64,000 nt of DNA from Roseateles terrae (GCF_014192155.1 NZ_JACHXO010000006.1:1-64000), one strand, 5' to 3'. Numbered from the stretch's first letter, positions 34,409 through 46,214 are shown. Program-made: numbers and translations. Notes: generated by a model from the letters alone, not told the origin.

Positions 34409-35631
34409 GGCGCCATTGTAGGGTCGGGGTTTTCACCAGCACGAGAGGTGTGCGATATGTCACGCGGATCACGCCCCGGCGCGTCCCCTGCAGGGGTGTC
34501 CAGACGCGACCGAAGGGGGGACGGCGACGAGTCGCTCTGACTCTGGGTCACCCCATACAGCAACCAGGCCAGCGCGGTGAACGGCCACAGCCAGCCGACC
34601 CACTGCGCCAGGCCGTACAGGTTCACAAACCGGCCCTGCTCCCAGGCTTGCAGGCTCTCCGCCAGATAGGGGTCGGCGGGCGCCTCGGACATCAGCGCGA
34701 TCAGCGCCGTCAGCACCACCAGCCCCCAGGCGGCATTGGCCCGGCGGGACATCAGCGCCGCCAGCAGGGCGAGCACCCCGCCGATCAGCAGACCGGGCCA
34801 GGTGGTGACGGTGAACCACGCCCAGGCGTGGTCCGGTCCAAAGTTCAACACGGTTGAGAACGCGGTGGTGGCCAGCCCGAGAACACCCGCGCCCACCACC
34901 AGCAGCATCCGGCGCAACCAGCCGGCCCGCGCCACCGACAGCGCCAGCAGGCACGGCGCCAGCAGGCCCATGGCGATGGCAATGGCTTCCAGGCCGGGGG
35001 GCAGGGGCAGGTCCATCACCGATTCGTCGGGCAACAGTTCCCACGGTGTGCCGGCCAGCACCTGCTCTGCCAGCTCCCGCAGCCGCGGGAACAGCTGGCC
35101 GAGCCCCAGCGGTACCGGTGCGGGATACAGCAGGCCCACCGGCCACACCGCCAGCAGCGCGAGCGCGCCCGCACTGTGGGGCACGAACCAGCGCTCCCGC
35201 CAGCCGGTCCAGCGCTGCAGGCCGCCGAAGCGGTGCAGGCCCCAGGCGATGAGTCCGCCCAGCCAGGCACCGGCACTGTTCAGGAGGAAGTCCGCCAGCG
35301 ACGGGACGCGCCCGGGCAGGAAGTACTGCAGGGTCTCCATGCCGAAGGACAGCAGCGGCAACCCGACCCCCACCAGCAGCAAGCCGCCGCCCGCGCCCTT
35401 GCCACTGCGCAGCACGGCGGAGAAGCAAAGAAAACCGAGCGGCGCATAACCCACCACATTGGTCCACAGATCGAACCGGCTCCAGTACCGCGGCCAGGGC
35501 AGGCCGATCACCCCCGGCCAGGGCAGGCTCGGCGGCAACCGCCAGGGCCAGAACGGATAAAGGCTGGCATACACCACCAGCACCAGGTAGCCCAGGGCCA
35601 GCCAGGTGGCGGAACTGCGCCTGTGGTCCAT
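34405..35631 (-). CDS. VanZ-family membrane protein
   Basis: 408 residues with about nine hydrophobic segments. The first half carries VanZ features: YASLYPFWPW, DLWTNVVGYAPLGFL, FGMETLQYFLPGRVPSLADFLLNSAGAWLG. VanZ domains are found in teicoplanin resistance and in many uncharacterised membrane proteins. The C-terminal half is an extra multi-helix region. It lies 10 bases after hemJ and overlaps the ferredoxin gene. Confidence 0.85.
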   Translation of the reverse strand: MDHRRSSATWLALGYLVLVVYASLYPFWPWRLPPSLPWPGVIGLPWPRYWSRFDLWTNVVGYAPLGFLCFSAVLRSGKGAGGGLLLVGVGLPLLSFGMETLQYFLPGRVPSLADFLLNSAGAWLGGLIAWGLHRFGGLQRWTGWRERWFVPHSAGALALLAVWPVGLLYPAPVPLGLGQLFPRLRELAEQVLAGTPWELLPDESVMDLPLPPGLEAIAIAMGLLAPCLLALSVARAGWLRRMLLVVGAGVLGLATTAFSTVLNFGPDHAWAWFTVTTWPGLLIGGVLALLAALMSRRANAAWGLVVLTALIALMSEAPADPYLAESLQAWEQGRFVNLYGLAQWVGWLWPFTALAWLLYGVTQSQSDSSPSPLRSRLDTPAGDAPGRDPRDISHTSRAGENPDPTMAP

Positions 35632-35641
35632 CCCGGTCAGA

Positions 35642-36070
35642 TCAGAAGGGTTTGACGACCACGAGAATCACGATGGCTGCGAACAGCAGCACCGACATCT
35701 CGTTGAACACCCGGTAGAAGCGATGGCTGCGCTGATTGGCCAACAGTTCGAAGCGGCGCAGCATGGCGCGGCAGACATGGTGATAACCAATGGCGCCGAC
35801 CACCAGGGCCAGCTTGGCATGCATCCAGCCATTGCCCGGTCCACGGCCGATGCCGTAGTAGAGCCAGAGCGTGGCGCCGAAGACCAGGGCGAGCACCATC
35901 AACCCGCTGCTGAAGCGGTAGAGCTTGCGGCCCATGAGCAACAGGCGTTCGCGCTCCGGATGGCTGTCCGCCGGAACCATCGCCAGGTTGACGAAAATCC
36001 GGGGAAGATAGAACAGGCCGGCAAACCAGGCGGCCACGAAGATGATGTGCAGCGCTTTGATCCAGAGCAT
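35642..36070 (-). CDS. hemJ: Protoporphyrinogen oxidase HemJ
   Basis: 142-residue inner-membrane protein with four helices. It starts MLWIKALHIIFVAAWFAGLFYLPRIFVN, the family signature with the conserved His, and has a second His in GNGWMHAKLAL. HemJ oxidises protoporphyrinogen IX late in heme synthesis and replaces HemG/HemY. The adjacent hemB on the other strand supports the call. The frame extends to 36145, but those codons read through a terminator hairpin, so MLWIKAL is chosen. No obvious ribosome site precedes it. Confidence 0.9.
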   Translation of the reverse strand: MLWIKALHIIFVAAWFAGLFYLPRIFVNLAMVPADSHPERERLLLMGRKLYRFSSGLMVLALVFGATLWLYYGIGRGPGNGWMHAKLALVVGAIGYHHVCRAMLRRFELLANQRSHRFYRVFNEMSVLLFAAIVILVVVKPF

Positions 36071-36090
36071 GCGTGCATTATCAACGCGGC

Positions 36091-36205
36091 GAAAAAAAAC
36101 CCCGGCTTCACAGCCGGGGTTGGAAAGCCTTATCGCTGTCATCACGCTAAGGCTCCTGCTCAGGGAGGAAAAGCAGGGAATGACAACCGAGCGGCTATCA
36201 TTCAG
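36091..36205 (-). ncRNA. Candidate small RNA or attenuator between hemJ and hemB
   Basis: The minus strand ends in an ideal intrinsic terminator: AACCCCGGCT (36112-36121), 4-base loop, AGCCGGGGTT (36098-36107), then a run of U to 36092. The stretch before it holds complementary segments (GAGCAGG/CCTGCTT and CCTTAGCG/CGATAAGG types). No gene on this strand precedes it, so the RNA must start in the hemB-hemJ gap. Either a free small RNA, or a terminator in the hemJ leader 21 bases before its ATG. A 'hemB motif' RNA has been described at hemB loci in betaproteobacteria; identity with it is unchecked. The 5' end is a guess. Confidence 0.55.
36092..36121 (-). terminator. Intrinsic terminator
   Basis: 10-base perfect stem with a 4-base loop followed by eight U on the minus strand. 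It lies between the hemB start region and hemJ and ends the candidate small RNA above. Confidence 0.85.
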
Positions 36206-36217
36206 GAACGACTTTAA

Positions 36218-37306
<1,089 letters not shown>

Positions 37307-37319
37307 ACACCGCCTGCGC

Positions 37320-38519
37320 ATGCGCATCTTCCATCTCAGCGACAACATCTACGAAGAGCTGTCCGAGCTGCCGTTCGACCTGCCAGAGCAGGGCTTCCTG
37401 TGGCTGGGCATGCCTCGGCGGGAGTTCGAGCTGCAGCTGCCGACGATGCAGCAGCGCCTGCAGCACTGGACCGGCGCCCAACTGCTGGACCTGCATGTCT
37501 CGGACCTGCTGAACCAGCAGTTGCCTTCGCACTTTGACTACACCAGCTGGTATGACCTGATGGTGTTCCGCCGTCTGGCGGCGCTGCCTGGGGCCTTGCC
37601 GGGCGGCGGGGCCAATGGTGGCAGTGGGATGAGCGGCGGCGCGGGTAGCCTCGGCACCGGCACTGGCGCGAGCAGCAGCAACGGCATGGCCAATGCAGCC
37701 GGTTCCGCCACGGTGGTGGAAGAGGCGCCGCGCACGGTGGCGTCGGCCGATCAGGCGTTCAAGTCGATCGACACGAGCCCGGTGGGCTTTGCGGTCTTCG
37801 ACCGGGTGCTGATCACTGTCCACCCCGGCGAATGCTCGCTGCGCGATTACTTCGCATCGAAGCTGGGGCACCAGCAGGAAGGCCGCGACCTGCGCGGCAG
37901 CACCCGTCTGCCGACCAGCCCCGCGGAACTGATGCTGCGCATGGTCAACCACATGGTGGACAGCTACCTGGACCTGCGCCGGCTGCTGACCCGGGACCTG
38001 ACCACGCTGCAGCAACTGCTGCTGGACCGCCGCAGCCACTTCAGGGACTGGAATGTGGTGCTGGTGGCGCGGGACACGCTCTCTCGGCTGGAAGACATCT
38101 GCGAGGACCAGCGCAGCGCGGTGCAGGAATGGATTGATGCGCTGGGCGAGTGGCCGATGGGCAGCCTGCAGGAAGAGCGCGAACGGGAGCTGCTGCGGGT
38201 GCGGTCGCGGGATGTGCTGGAGCACGTCGAGCGGGTGCTGACCCACGTGCGGCGGCTGGAGACGTCGGCGGAGACGTCGGTGCAAATGCACTTCTCGCTG
38301 ACGGGCGAGCGCACCAACAACATCATGCGGACGCTGACGGTGCTGACCGCCATCTTCCTGCCGCTAAACCTGATCACCGGCGTGTTCGGGATGAACTTCG
38401 ACAACCTGCCACTGATTCACCAGGCCACTGGCTTCTGGGTGGCGGTATCGCTGATGGGCGCGCTGGCGATCGGGCTGGGGGCGTTCTTTTGGCGGAAGCG
38501 GTACTTGGGGACGAGTTGA
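37320..38519 (+). CDS. CorA-family divalent cation transporter
   Basis: 399 residues. A long helical cytoplasmic domain precedes two C-terminal membrane helices with the pore motif GMN in ITGVFGMNFDNLP. Transports Mg2+ or a related cation. A Gly/Ser/Ala low-complexity insert of roughly 35 residues (about 37600-37710) sits in the N-terminal domain where relatives have a short loop. It starts 13 bases after hemB, so cotranscription is likely. Confidence 0.88.
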   Translation: MRIFHLSDNIYEELSELPFDLPEQGFLWLGMPRREFELQLPTMQQRLQHWTGAQLLDLHVSDLLNQQLPSHFDYTSWYDLMVFRRLAALPGALPGGGANGGSGMSGGAGSLGTGTGASSSNGMANAAGSATVVEEAPRTVASADQAFKSIDTSPVGFAVFDRVLITVHPGECSLRDYFASKLGHQQEGRDLRGSTRLPTSPAELMLRMVNHMVDSYLDLRRLLTRDLTTLQQLLLDRRSHFRDWNVVLVARDTLSRLEDICEDQRSAVQEWIDALGEWPMGSLQEERERELLRVRSRDVLEHVERVLTHVRRLETSAETSVQMHFSLTGERTNNIMRTLTVLTAIFLPLNLITGVFGMNFDNLPLIHQATGFWVAVSLMGALAIGLGAFFWRKRYLGTS

Positions 38520-38583
38520 GGCCCGCTGTGGATCCGGCGCTGGCCTCAGCCGGCCCAGGGCCGGGAATGACCCCGCCTGAGGC

Positions 38584-39024
38584 TCAGACCTTGGCGAGGA
38601 ACGCTGCCGCATCCCCCGCGTCACACGGCCAATCCGCAAAGACCGCGACCAGATTGCATTCCACGCAGCGGCACCCGATGTAATACCAGCGCACGTCATG
38701 CGTCCCTGGCGTGACCGAGACTCCGGACATCAGCTCAAACACCTCGTTTTCGCAGACGCACTCATGCGTTTCCGGGGCGGCATCGTCCAGGTGGTCTGCA
38801 CTGTCGCCCATCAGGTGTTCCTGGCCGCAGTCGGTACAGGTGCGGATGGCCACGCCGGCGTCTTCATCACTTTGAAGCGCAAAGGTCCGGCATCCGCAAT
38901 CGCATTTGGACGCGGCAAACCGCGAAGCCTCATGCTCGTTCGCCACGCTGTAGCTGCGCAGTTCAGCCTGGGTGTCCCCGGACGTGGTCCCGTACCAGAA
39001 CTCACCCTTCTTCGTCAGTGCCAT
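38584..39024 (-). CDS. Cys-rich, probable zinc-binding protein of unknown function
   Basis: 146 residues with ten or more cysteines in pairs: CDCGC, CTDCG, CVCEN and GCRCVEC, giving at least one likely zinc ribbon. No signal peptide, so cytoplasmic. No family recognised. It follows ybeY by 17 bases on the same strand, so it is probably the third gene of a phoH-ybeY operon. MALTKKGEFWYG at 39024 was chosen as start; the longer frame overlaps ybeY. Confidence 0.7.
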   Translation of the reverse strand: MALTKKGEFWYGTTSGDTQAELRSYSVANEHEASRFAASKCDCGCRTFALQSDEDAGVAIRTCTDCGQEHLMGDSADHLDDAAPETHECVCENEVFELMSGVSVTPGTHDVRWYYIGCRCVECNLVAVFADWPCDAGDAAAFLAKV

Positions 39025-39041
39025 GGTCCTTCGACTTTCTT

Positions 39042-39485
39042 CTACTTCTTGTAGGGATCGGCAAAGCCCAGGGCCAGCATGATCTCGGTCTCGCGGGCCT
39101 CCATGCACTCGGCTTCGTCATCCTCTTCGTGGTCGTAGCCTTGCGCATGCAGCGTGCCGTGCACCAGCATGTGGGCGTAGTGGGCCGTCAGGTCCAGGCC
39201 CATCTCCTTGGCCTCGCGTTCCACCACCTCGGCGCAGATCACGAGGTCAGCCGCCACCACCGGCTCATGGGTGTAGTCGAAGGTCAGCACGTTGGTGGCG
39301 TAATCCTTCTGCCGGTATTCGTGGTTGAGGCTGCGGCCTTCGTCGGCATCCACGATGCGCACCGTCATCTCGCCCGGCAACTCCAGCGCCGCTCGCATCC
39401 AACGCATCACCTTGTGCCGAGGCAGCAAAGCCTTGTGGCGTGGATCCGCGAACTGCAAGGACAAACTCAGATCCGGCTGGCTCAT
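39042..39485 (-). CDS. ybeY: Endoribonuclease YbeY (rRNA maturation)
   Basis: 147 residues. The zinc motif [11 protein letters not shown] (H-x3-H-x5-H) is intact, preceded by the family core FVTxVL-like [11 protein letters not shown]. YbeY matures the 16S rRNA 3' end and takes part in ribosome quality control. The start overlaps the phoH stop (ATGA). The standard order phoH-ybeY is kept. Confidence 0.95.
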   Translation of the reverse strand: MSQPDLSLSLQFADPRHKALLPRHKVMRWMRAALELPGEMTVRIVDADEGRSLNHEYRQKDYATNVLTFDYTHEPVVAADLVICAEVVEREAKEMGLDLTAHYAHMLVHGTLHAQGYDHEEDDEAECMEARETEIMLALGFADPYKK

Positions 39486-40963
39486 CGCGAACCTCCCTTC
39501 GTGCGCGCACGGGCGGACGAAGCGGACTTGGCAGCGGCCTTGGCACCCGGCTTAACAGCGGCCTTGACCGCGGGCTTGGCCACGGTCTTTGCAGCGGCCT
39601 TCGATGCGGTTTTCAAGTCGGTCTTTGCAGCAGTCTTGCCGGCCGGCTTGCCCACTGTCCTACTCCCAGCGTTGGCGGTCGCTTTAAGCGGTGCCTTGGC
39701 AGCCGGCTTCCCAGAGGCCTTCGCCGATGTCTTTCCAGAAGCGGTTGCCGGCACCTTCGCCGATGCCTTCGGCGCGGGCTGCCGCGTGGTGGCCGACTTC
39801 GTCGCGGCGGCCCGTTTCACCGGTGCCGGCGCAGGGGACGACACCCGCTCATCCCGCACCAGCAGCGCTTCGCGCTCACCTTGCGACTGTGGCATCTCCC
39901 GCTCGCCCCGCGCCTGCTGCGCCTCGCGCTCCTCACGCGCTTCCTGCAACTGCCGCGCCGACTGCCGCTCCTCATACGCCTGCACGATGCGCGCCACCAG
40001 CGGATGCCGCACCACGTCCGCACGGGTGAAGCGGGTCATGGCAATGCCCTCCACCCCGTCCAGTACCCGCTGCGCATCCACCAGCCCACTCACCATGCCG
40101 CGCGGCAGGTCGATCTGGCTCGTGTCCCCGGTCACCACGCACTTGCTGCCAAACCCGATCCGGGTGAGGAACATCTTCATCTGTTCCGGCGTCGTGTTCT
40201 GCGCTTCGTCCAGAATCACGAAGGCGTGATTGAGCGTGCGGCCCCGCATGAAGGCCAGCGGCGCAATCTCCAGCTGCCCTTTCTCAAACGCCTTGGTGAC
40301 CCGGTCAAAGCCCATCAGGTCATACAGCGCGTCATAGAGTGGCCGCAGGTAAGGGTCCACCTTCTGCGCCAGATCCCCGGGCAGGAAGCCCAGACGCTCA
40401 CCCGCCTCCACCGCCGGACGGGTCAGGATGATGCGCTGCACCGACGACCGCTCCAGCGCATCCACCGCGCAGGCGACCGCCAGGAAGGTCTTGCCCGTGC
40501 CCGCCGGGCCCAGGCCGAAGCTGATGTCGTGCGACAGAATCTGCCGCAGGTATTGATGCTGGTTGGCCGTTCGGCCGGCCAGGTCCGCGCGGCGGGTGCG
40601 CAGCACGATGCTGCCGTCGGCCGCGGCGCCATCCGACGATCCACTCCCTTCACCACCCGGCCCGCGCGCATCGCCCGCCGCCTCGATGATGGCCATTCGC
40701 AGATCGTCCGGCTCGATGGGGCGGTCCGCCCGCGCATAGAGCGATTCCAGCAGCATCAACGTGCGTTGTACGGCGGACTTGTCGCCTTCAATCTGGAAGT
40801 GCTGCGCGCGGTGGTTGATGCGAACCCGAAGGCCCGATTCGATGGCGCGCAGATGCTCATCCAGGGTGCCGCACAGATGCGAGAGTCGATCGTTGTCGAC
40901 AGGGGTGAAGTCGTGACGCAGGTTCAAGACAGCCGAAGCTCCGTATTCAGGGGGGTTAAGCAC
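39482..40963 (-). CDS. phoH: PhoH-family ATPase with a histone-H1-like tail
   Basis: 493 residues. N-terminal KH-like region ([16 protein letters not shown]), then the PhoH ATPase: Walker [12 protein letters not shown], Walker [12 protein letters not shown], and [17 protein letters not shown]. PhoH proteins are RNA-helicase-like and linked to YbeY. The last 110 residues are Lys/Ala/Pro/Thr-rich repeats ([27 protein letters not shown]), like bacterial histone-H1 proteins, which ordinary PhoH lacks. GTG at 40963 was chosen; GTG further in (VLNLRHDF) is possible. Divergent from the sensor kinase gene. Confidence 0.9.
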   Translation of the reverse strand: MLNPPEYGASAVLNLRHDFTPVDNDRLSHLCGTLDEHLRAIESGLRVRINHRAQHFQIEGDKSAVQRTLMLLESLYARADRPIEPDDLRMAIIEAAGDARGPGGEGSGSSDGAAADGSIVLRTRRADLAGRTANQHQYLRQILSHDISFGLGPAGTGKTFLAVACAVDALERSSVQRIILTRPAVEAGERLGFLPGDLAQKVDPYLRPLYDALYDLMGFDRVTKAFEKGQLEIAPLAFMRGRTLNHAFVILDEAQNTTPEQMKMFLTRIGFGSKCVVTGDTSQIDLPRGMVSGLVDAQRVLDGVEGIAMTRFTRADVVRHPLVARIVQAYEERQSARQLQEAREEREAQQARGEREMPQSQGEREALLVRDERVSSPAPAPVKRAAATKSATTRQPAPKASAKVPATASGKTSAKASGKPAAKAPLKATANAGSRTVGKPAGKTAAKTDLKTASKAAAKTVAKPAVKAAVKPGAKAAAKSASSARARTKGGSR

Positions 40964-41018
40964 GCTATTGTCTCCCGCGCAGGCTTTGGCGTGTGCCCAC
41001 GCCTGCACAATCGTCCTC

Positions 41019-42509
41019 ATGCAGCGCATCCCAGCAAACGACACACCTTCGGCTTCGCCTTTCCGCTCCATCGCCGGTCTTCTGGCGGCGTCTACCGCCT
41101 TCTCCGCATCGGTCTTTGCACCTGTTGCGGCCCGCGCTGCGGTCAGCGCCGCGGCGGGTACCCCGGTGGGTGCCGTGCCCAGCGCTGCGTCACTCACCGC
41201 CACCACCACATCCCTGGCCGCCGCCCACGGCCATCCGCTCGACTGGCTGATCGGTGGCCTGAACGCGATGGTGCTGGCGCTGGCCCTGGTGCTGACCCTG
41301 CTGATCTGGCAGCGCCGCGCCCAGCGCCATATCGGCTGGCTGGCCGGGCTGATGGCGGGATGGGTGGTGCTCGTTGGCCTCGTGCCCCACACGCCCTGGC
41401 CGGCGGCGCTGGCCGTGCTGGTGGGTCCCTGGCTGCTGCTGATGGCGGTGCAGTATTTGTTGCGCCGGGTGCGTCGGCAGGACCGACGCCTGAAGCGGCT
41501 GATGCTGCTCCAGGCGGTGATGCTGCCGCTCACCCTGCTGCTGCCGCTGCCCCATGCGGCGCTGGCGGTGGCTGTCACCATCTGCCTGGGTCTGGAGCTC
41601 ATCGCTGCCATGGGCTGGCATCTGTGGCTGCTGTGGCAGGACATGTTTCTGCCGACCCTGGAAGAGCGTTATCCCCGCAATGACTTCATCCTGACCTGCG
41701 TCCTGCTGGCACTCGCCGCCGGTGCCGCCGTCTCCGCCGTGCTGCTGCCGGCCACCGGCCTGACCAGCGTGCTCGGTGCCGTCTCGCTCATCGGTCTGGC
41801 GCTGCAGCGGGTGCGCGAGTTTTCCCGCGGGCTGACCCAGGCAGAGCTGCAGGTGCTGCAGGGCGAGCTGCGGATGCAGGAGCGCATCGCCGAGCTGGAG
41901 CGTCATTTCGACCAGGTGGCGGAGGCCAAGCTGGAGCAGGTGACCGAACGCGAACGCAAGCGCATTGCCGCCGACCTGCACGATGACCTCGGCGCCAAAC
42001 TCCTGACCATCGTCCACACCAGCGAATCCGACCGCATCTCCACCCTGGCCCGCGAGGCACTGGAAGAAATGCGGCTGTCGGTGCGGGGCCTGACCGGCAA
42101 GCCGGTTCAGCTGCTGGATGCGCTGGGCGACTGGCGGGCCGAAGTGGTGTCCCGCCTGGCTCAGGCCAACATCCTGGCGGAATGGAAGTCGCCGGCGGAA
42201 GACATCGACCACACTTTCCCCGCCCGCGCCTATGTGCAGACGACCCGCATCCTGCGCGAGGCCGTCAGCAACATCATCAAACACAGCGGCGCCACCCACT
42301 GCGTGGTGGGCTGCTCCGCCCAGGACGGCTACTTCTCTGTGGTGATCCAGGACAACGGCCAAGGCATCCCGCTGGAGCTGGAAGGTCGCCTGGACAAGGG
42401 ACACGGCATGGCCAGCATGAAGTCGCGCGCCAAGCAGATGCATGGCCAGTGCCTGGTGGAGTCCGGCCCGGGCTGGGGCACCGTCATTCGTCTGACGATT
42501 CCCCTTTGA
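41019..42509 (+). CDS. Sensor histidine kinase (NarX/HK_3 type)
   Basis: 496 residues. Multiple hydrophobic segments (about six to seven) between residues 70 and 270 anchor it in the inner membrane. The kinase part has a coiled coil and ADLHDDLGAKLLTIVH with the phospho-histidine, then an N-box (REAVSNIIKHSGA) and G-box (DNGQGIP, GHGMASMKSRA). HK_3 kinases pair with LuxR-type regulators, and one lies 242 bases downstream. The signal sensed is unknown. ATG 41019 chosen. Confidence 0.9.
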   Translation: MQRIPANDTPSASPFRSIAGLLAASTAFSASVFAPVAARAAVSAAAGTPVGAVPSAASLTATTTSLAAAHGHPLDWLIGGLNAMVLALALVLTLLIWQRRAQRHIGWLAGLMAGWVVLVGLVPHTPWPAALAVLVGPWLLLMAVQYLLRRVRRQDRRLKRLMLLQAVMLPLTLLLPLPHAALAVAVTICLGLELIAAMGWHLWLLWQDMFLPTLEERYPRNDFILTCVLLALAAGAAVSAVLLPATGLTSVLGAVSLIGLALQRVREFSRGLTQAELQVLQGELRMQERIAELERHFDQVAEAKLEQVTERERKRIAADLHDDLGAKLLTIVHTSESDRISTLAREALEEMRLSVRGLTGKPVQLLDALGDWRAEVVSRLAQANILAEWKSPAEDIDHTFPARAYVQTTRILREAVSNIIKHSGATHCVVGCSAQDGYFSVVIQDNGQGIPLELEGRLDKGHGMASMKSRAKQMHGQCLVESGPGWGTVIRLTIPL

Positions 42510-42751
42510 CCGCTTCCCTCTGTGCGGCCTGAATTCCGCTCAGAGGAAAGACCCCACGAGCCGCTGCGTTCAGCAAAGCCTCGGGCGTGACGCTTTCCCC
42601 ACGACGGCCGTCACTGGCCACAAAGTGGGGTAGGCACACTGCGGAGAAAGCCGTAGTGTTGCATCGAGGCCCATTGCGTCAGCAGCGGGCCCCCCTTTCC
42701 GGCCTGTGGGCCAGAAAATGAAGATAGAAAACTCAGCGAAGAACGCGCGCC

Positions 42752-43405
42752 ATGAATCACATCCTCCTGCTCGAAGACATTCCCGAAATCCGCGCCTGGC
42801 TGAAGGTCCTGATCAAACAGGTCTTCGCCAATGCGGTGGTCACCGAATGCTCGCGGGTGCAGGACGCCCTGCAGCAGGTGAACAGCCAGCGCTTCACCCT
42901 GGCGCTGCTGGACCTGGGTCTGCCGGATGGCTCTGGCGTCGAGGTGATCACCGCCCTGCGCGAGAAGCAGCCGGAAGTGCAGTCGGTCATCGTCACCATC
43001 CATGACGACGACGAGCACCTCTTCCCCGCCCTGCAGGCGGGTGCCTTCGGCTACCTGCTGAAGGAACAGTCCCGCGAGCTGCTGGTGGAACAGCTGCAGC
43101 GCATCAGCCAGGGCGAGCCGCCGCTGTCGCCCAGCATCGCGCGCAAGGTCATCGCCTATTTCACCTCGCAGCGCCGTCCGCAGGCGGCCGCCGTGCTGCA
43201 TGAGGTCTCGCTGACCGACCGTGAAACCGAAGTGCTGCTGCGTGTGGCCAAGGGCTTCACCCTCCCGGAGATTGGTGTGCAGCTGGGCCTGTCCCGTCAC
43301 ACCATTGCCGACTACGTCAAGCAGATCTACCGCAAGCTCAATGTGAGCTCCCGCGCGGAAGCTGCGCTGGAAGCCCAGCGTCTGGGCCTGTTCGGCCGGA
43401 ACTGA
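42752..43405 (+). CDS. LuxR/NarL-type response regulator
   Basis: 217 residues. Receiver domain with phospho-Asp in LALLDLGLPDGSG, the Thr in VIVTIHDDDE and Lys in YLLKEQSRE; the LuxR helix-turn-helix is at residues 150-210 (LTDRETEVLLRVAKGFTLPEI ... HTIADYVKQIYRKLNV). Likely partner of the upstream sensor kinase. The 242-base gap between them contains an inverted repeat (CCCCAC...GTGGGG) and may hold a separate promoter. Confidence 0.93.
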   Translation: MNHILLLEDIPEIRAWLKVLIKQVFANAVVTECSRVQDALQQVNSQRFTLALLDLGLPDGSGVEVITALREKQPEVQSVIVTIHDDDEHLFPALQAGAFGYLLKEQSRELLVEQLQRISQGEPPLSPSIARKVIAYFTSQRRPQAAAVLHEVSLTDRETEVLLRVAKGFTLPEIGVQLGLSRHTIADYVKQIYRKLNVSSRAEAALEAQRLGLFGRN

Positions 43406-43456
43406 TCCACACCGCCGCCGTCGGGGCGAGCGCCGGCGCCAGCGGATAATGCCGGA

Positions 43457-44026
43457 ATGATCGGCAGACTCACTGGCGTCATCGCGGAAAAATCGCCCCC
43501 GCAGATCCTCATCGACGTCCAGGGCGTCGGTTATGAAGTCGACGTGCCCATGAGCACCTTCTTCAACCTCCCGGCCCTGGGCGAGCGGGCCAGCCTGCTC
43601 ACCCATCTCTCCATCCGGGAGGACGCCCACGTCCTGTTCGGCTTTCTCACCGCCGAAGAACGCAACACCTTCCGCCTGTTGATCAAGATCAGCGGCGTCG
43701 GGCCGAAGATGGCGCTGTCGCTGCTGTCCGGCCTGTCGGTGCCGGAACTGGCGCAGGCGGTGTCGCGTCAGGAAGCCGGCCGGCTGGTGAAGGTGCCGGG
43801 CATCGGCAAGAAGACGGCGGAACGCCTGCTGCTGGAACTCAAGGGCAAGCTCGGCCCCGACCTCGCGCAGCCGGTCACCGTGGCCAACGACGCCCAGGCC
43901 GACATCCTTCAGGCCCTGGTGGCCCTGGGCTACAGCGAGAAGGAAGCCGTTGCGGCCCTCAAGACCTTGCCGCCTGATGTGTCGGTGAGCGACGGCATCA
44001 AGCTGGCGATGAAACATCTCTCCTGA
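43457..44026 (+). CDS. ruvA: Holliday junction DNA helicase subunit RuvA
   Basis: 189 residues: OB-fold N-terminus ([28 protein letters not shown]), two helix-hairpin-helix motifs ([13 protein letters not shown] and [13 protein letters not shown]) and a C-terminal RuvB-binding domain. It targets RuvB to Holliday junctions. The ruvB gene follows after 38 bases. No ruvC in this window. Confidence 0.97.
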   Translation: MIGRLTGVIAEKSPPQILIDVQGVGYEVDVPMSTFFNLPALGERASLLTHLSIREDAHVLFGFLTAEERNTFRLLIKISGVGPKMALSLLSGLSVPELAQAVSRQEAGRLVKVPGIGKKTAERLLLELKGKLGPDLAQPVTVANDAQADILQALVALGYSEKEAVAALKTLPPDVSVSDGIKLAMKHLS

Positions 44027-44064
44027 CGGCCTGACGCCGCGCAGCCGCCACAATCCCCTCCGCC

Positions 44065-45126
<1,062 letters not shown>

Positions 45127-45165
45127 TCCGCTCCCCAACGGGCATCGGGCAACGACCGACCCATG

Positions 45166-45199
45166 AAAAAAGGCGCCTCGCAAGGAGGCGCCTTTTTTT
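45166..45199. terminator. Bidirectional intrinsic terminator (ruvB / porin)
   Basis: GGCGCCTC (45172-45179), 5-base loop, GAGGCGCC (45185-45192), with six A before and seven T after, so it can stop transcription from both sides. It lies between the convergent ruvB and porin genes. Confidence 0.93.
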
Positions 45200-45239
45200 G
45201 GGCGGTAGGGCCCGCAGGCCCGCAGTCCCGATCAGACGA

Positions 45240-46214
45240 TCAGAAGTTGTGACGAACGCCCACGGCGAACGAGTTGAAATCGTCGGCCTTGTTGGCGGTC
45301 GTGGCGTCCACAGCCGTGTAGAAAGCGTACACCTTGGTGCGCTTGCTCAGGTTGTAGTTGTAGGCCAGCGTGTACTGCTTGCCGCCGTTGCGGCCGCCGT
45401 TGAAGGAGTAGCCACCGGCCTTGGTGCCGCCCACGTTGACGTGGAATTCGGACTGGCCCAGGGTGTACATGGCGGACACGCGACCGATGGTGCGGGTGTC
45501 CTTGGCGCCGATGGACTGCGCCACGCCGCTGTCTTCACGCTGCACGTAGCCGCCGAAGGTGAACGGGCCCATTTCATACAGGGCGCGCACGGCGTACTGG
45601 TTGGCACTGCCTTGCTTGGTGTAACCGGCGCCCAGGTGCAGAGGACCCTGGTCGTAGTTCAGGGCCACGTCGTAGGCGCGCTTGTCGACGCCTTCGCCAG
45701 CGTGCAGGGCGATTTCAGCGTTGAACCCTTCCAGGTTCGGCGTGAAGTAGGCGATCTTGTTGCTTTGCGGGTTGCCGTTCGGGGTGAAGAAGCCCACGCC
45801 CGAGTACAGCGCGTCCGACGAGGTGCCGGTGTCATGGTTGTGCATGGACACGTAGTCGGCGGTGGCGTAGTAGCTGCCGTTGGTCCAGCGGCCCAGGCGC
45901 ACGGCGCCGAAGTCACCCGCCAGTTGCACGCTGGCTTCACGGTTCCAGAACTGGGTACCGCCGGTGGCTGCGCCGTTGTCGGCGTTCAGGCCGTGTTCCA
46001 GGGCGAAGCTGGCCTTCAGGCCGCCACCCAGGTCTTCCGTGCCCTTGAAGCCCAGACGGGATGCGTTGTTCTGCAGCACCGAGATGCGATCGCCGTTGCC
46101 GGTCTTCTGCGATTCCATCGAGGTGTTGATACGTCCCCACAGCGTGACGGAGCTTTGGGCAAACGCCGGAGCGGACAGGGCCGCCACGGCAGCAGCAAGA
46201 GCAATCTTCTTCAT
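45240..46214 (-). CDS. Outer-membrane porin (betaproteobacterial OmpC type)
   Basis: 324 residues with a signal peptide (MKKIALAAAVAALSAPAFAQ). Family features: SSVTLWGRINTSMES at the mature N-terminus, LGFKGTEDLGGGLKASFALEHG, and the C-terminal phenylalanine in VGVRHNF needed for BamA assembly. Forms a trimeric 16-strand channel. Start set at MKKIAL because of the signal peptide; the upstream frame is not meaningful. Confidence 0.94.
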   Translation of the reverse strand: MKKIALAAAVAALSAPAFAQSSVTLWGRINTSMESQKTGNGDRISVLQNNASRLGFKGTEDLGGGLKASFALEHGLNADNGAATGGTQFWNREASVQLAGDFGAVRLGRWTNGSYYATADYVSMHNHDTGTSSDALYSGVGFFTPNGNPQSNKIAYFTPNLEGFNAEIALHAGEGVDKRAYDVALNYDQGPLHLGAGYTKQGSANQYAVRALYEMGPFTFGGYVQREDSGVAQSIGAKDTRTIGRVSAMYTLGQSEFHVNVGGTKAGGYSFNGGRNGGKQYTLAYNYNLSKRTKVYAFYTAVDATTANKADDFNSFAVGVRHNF

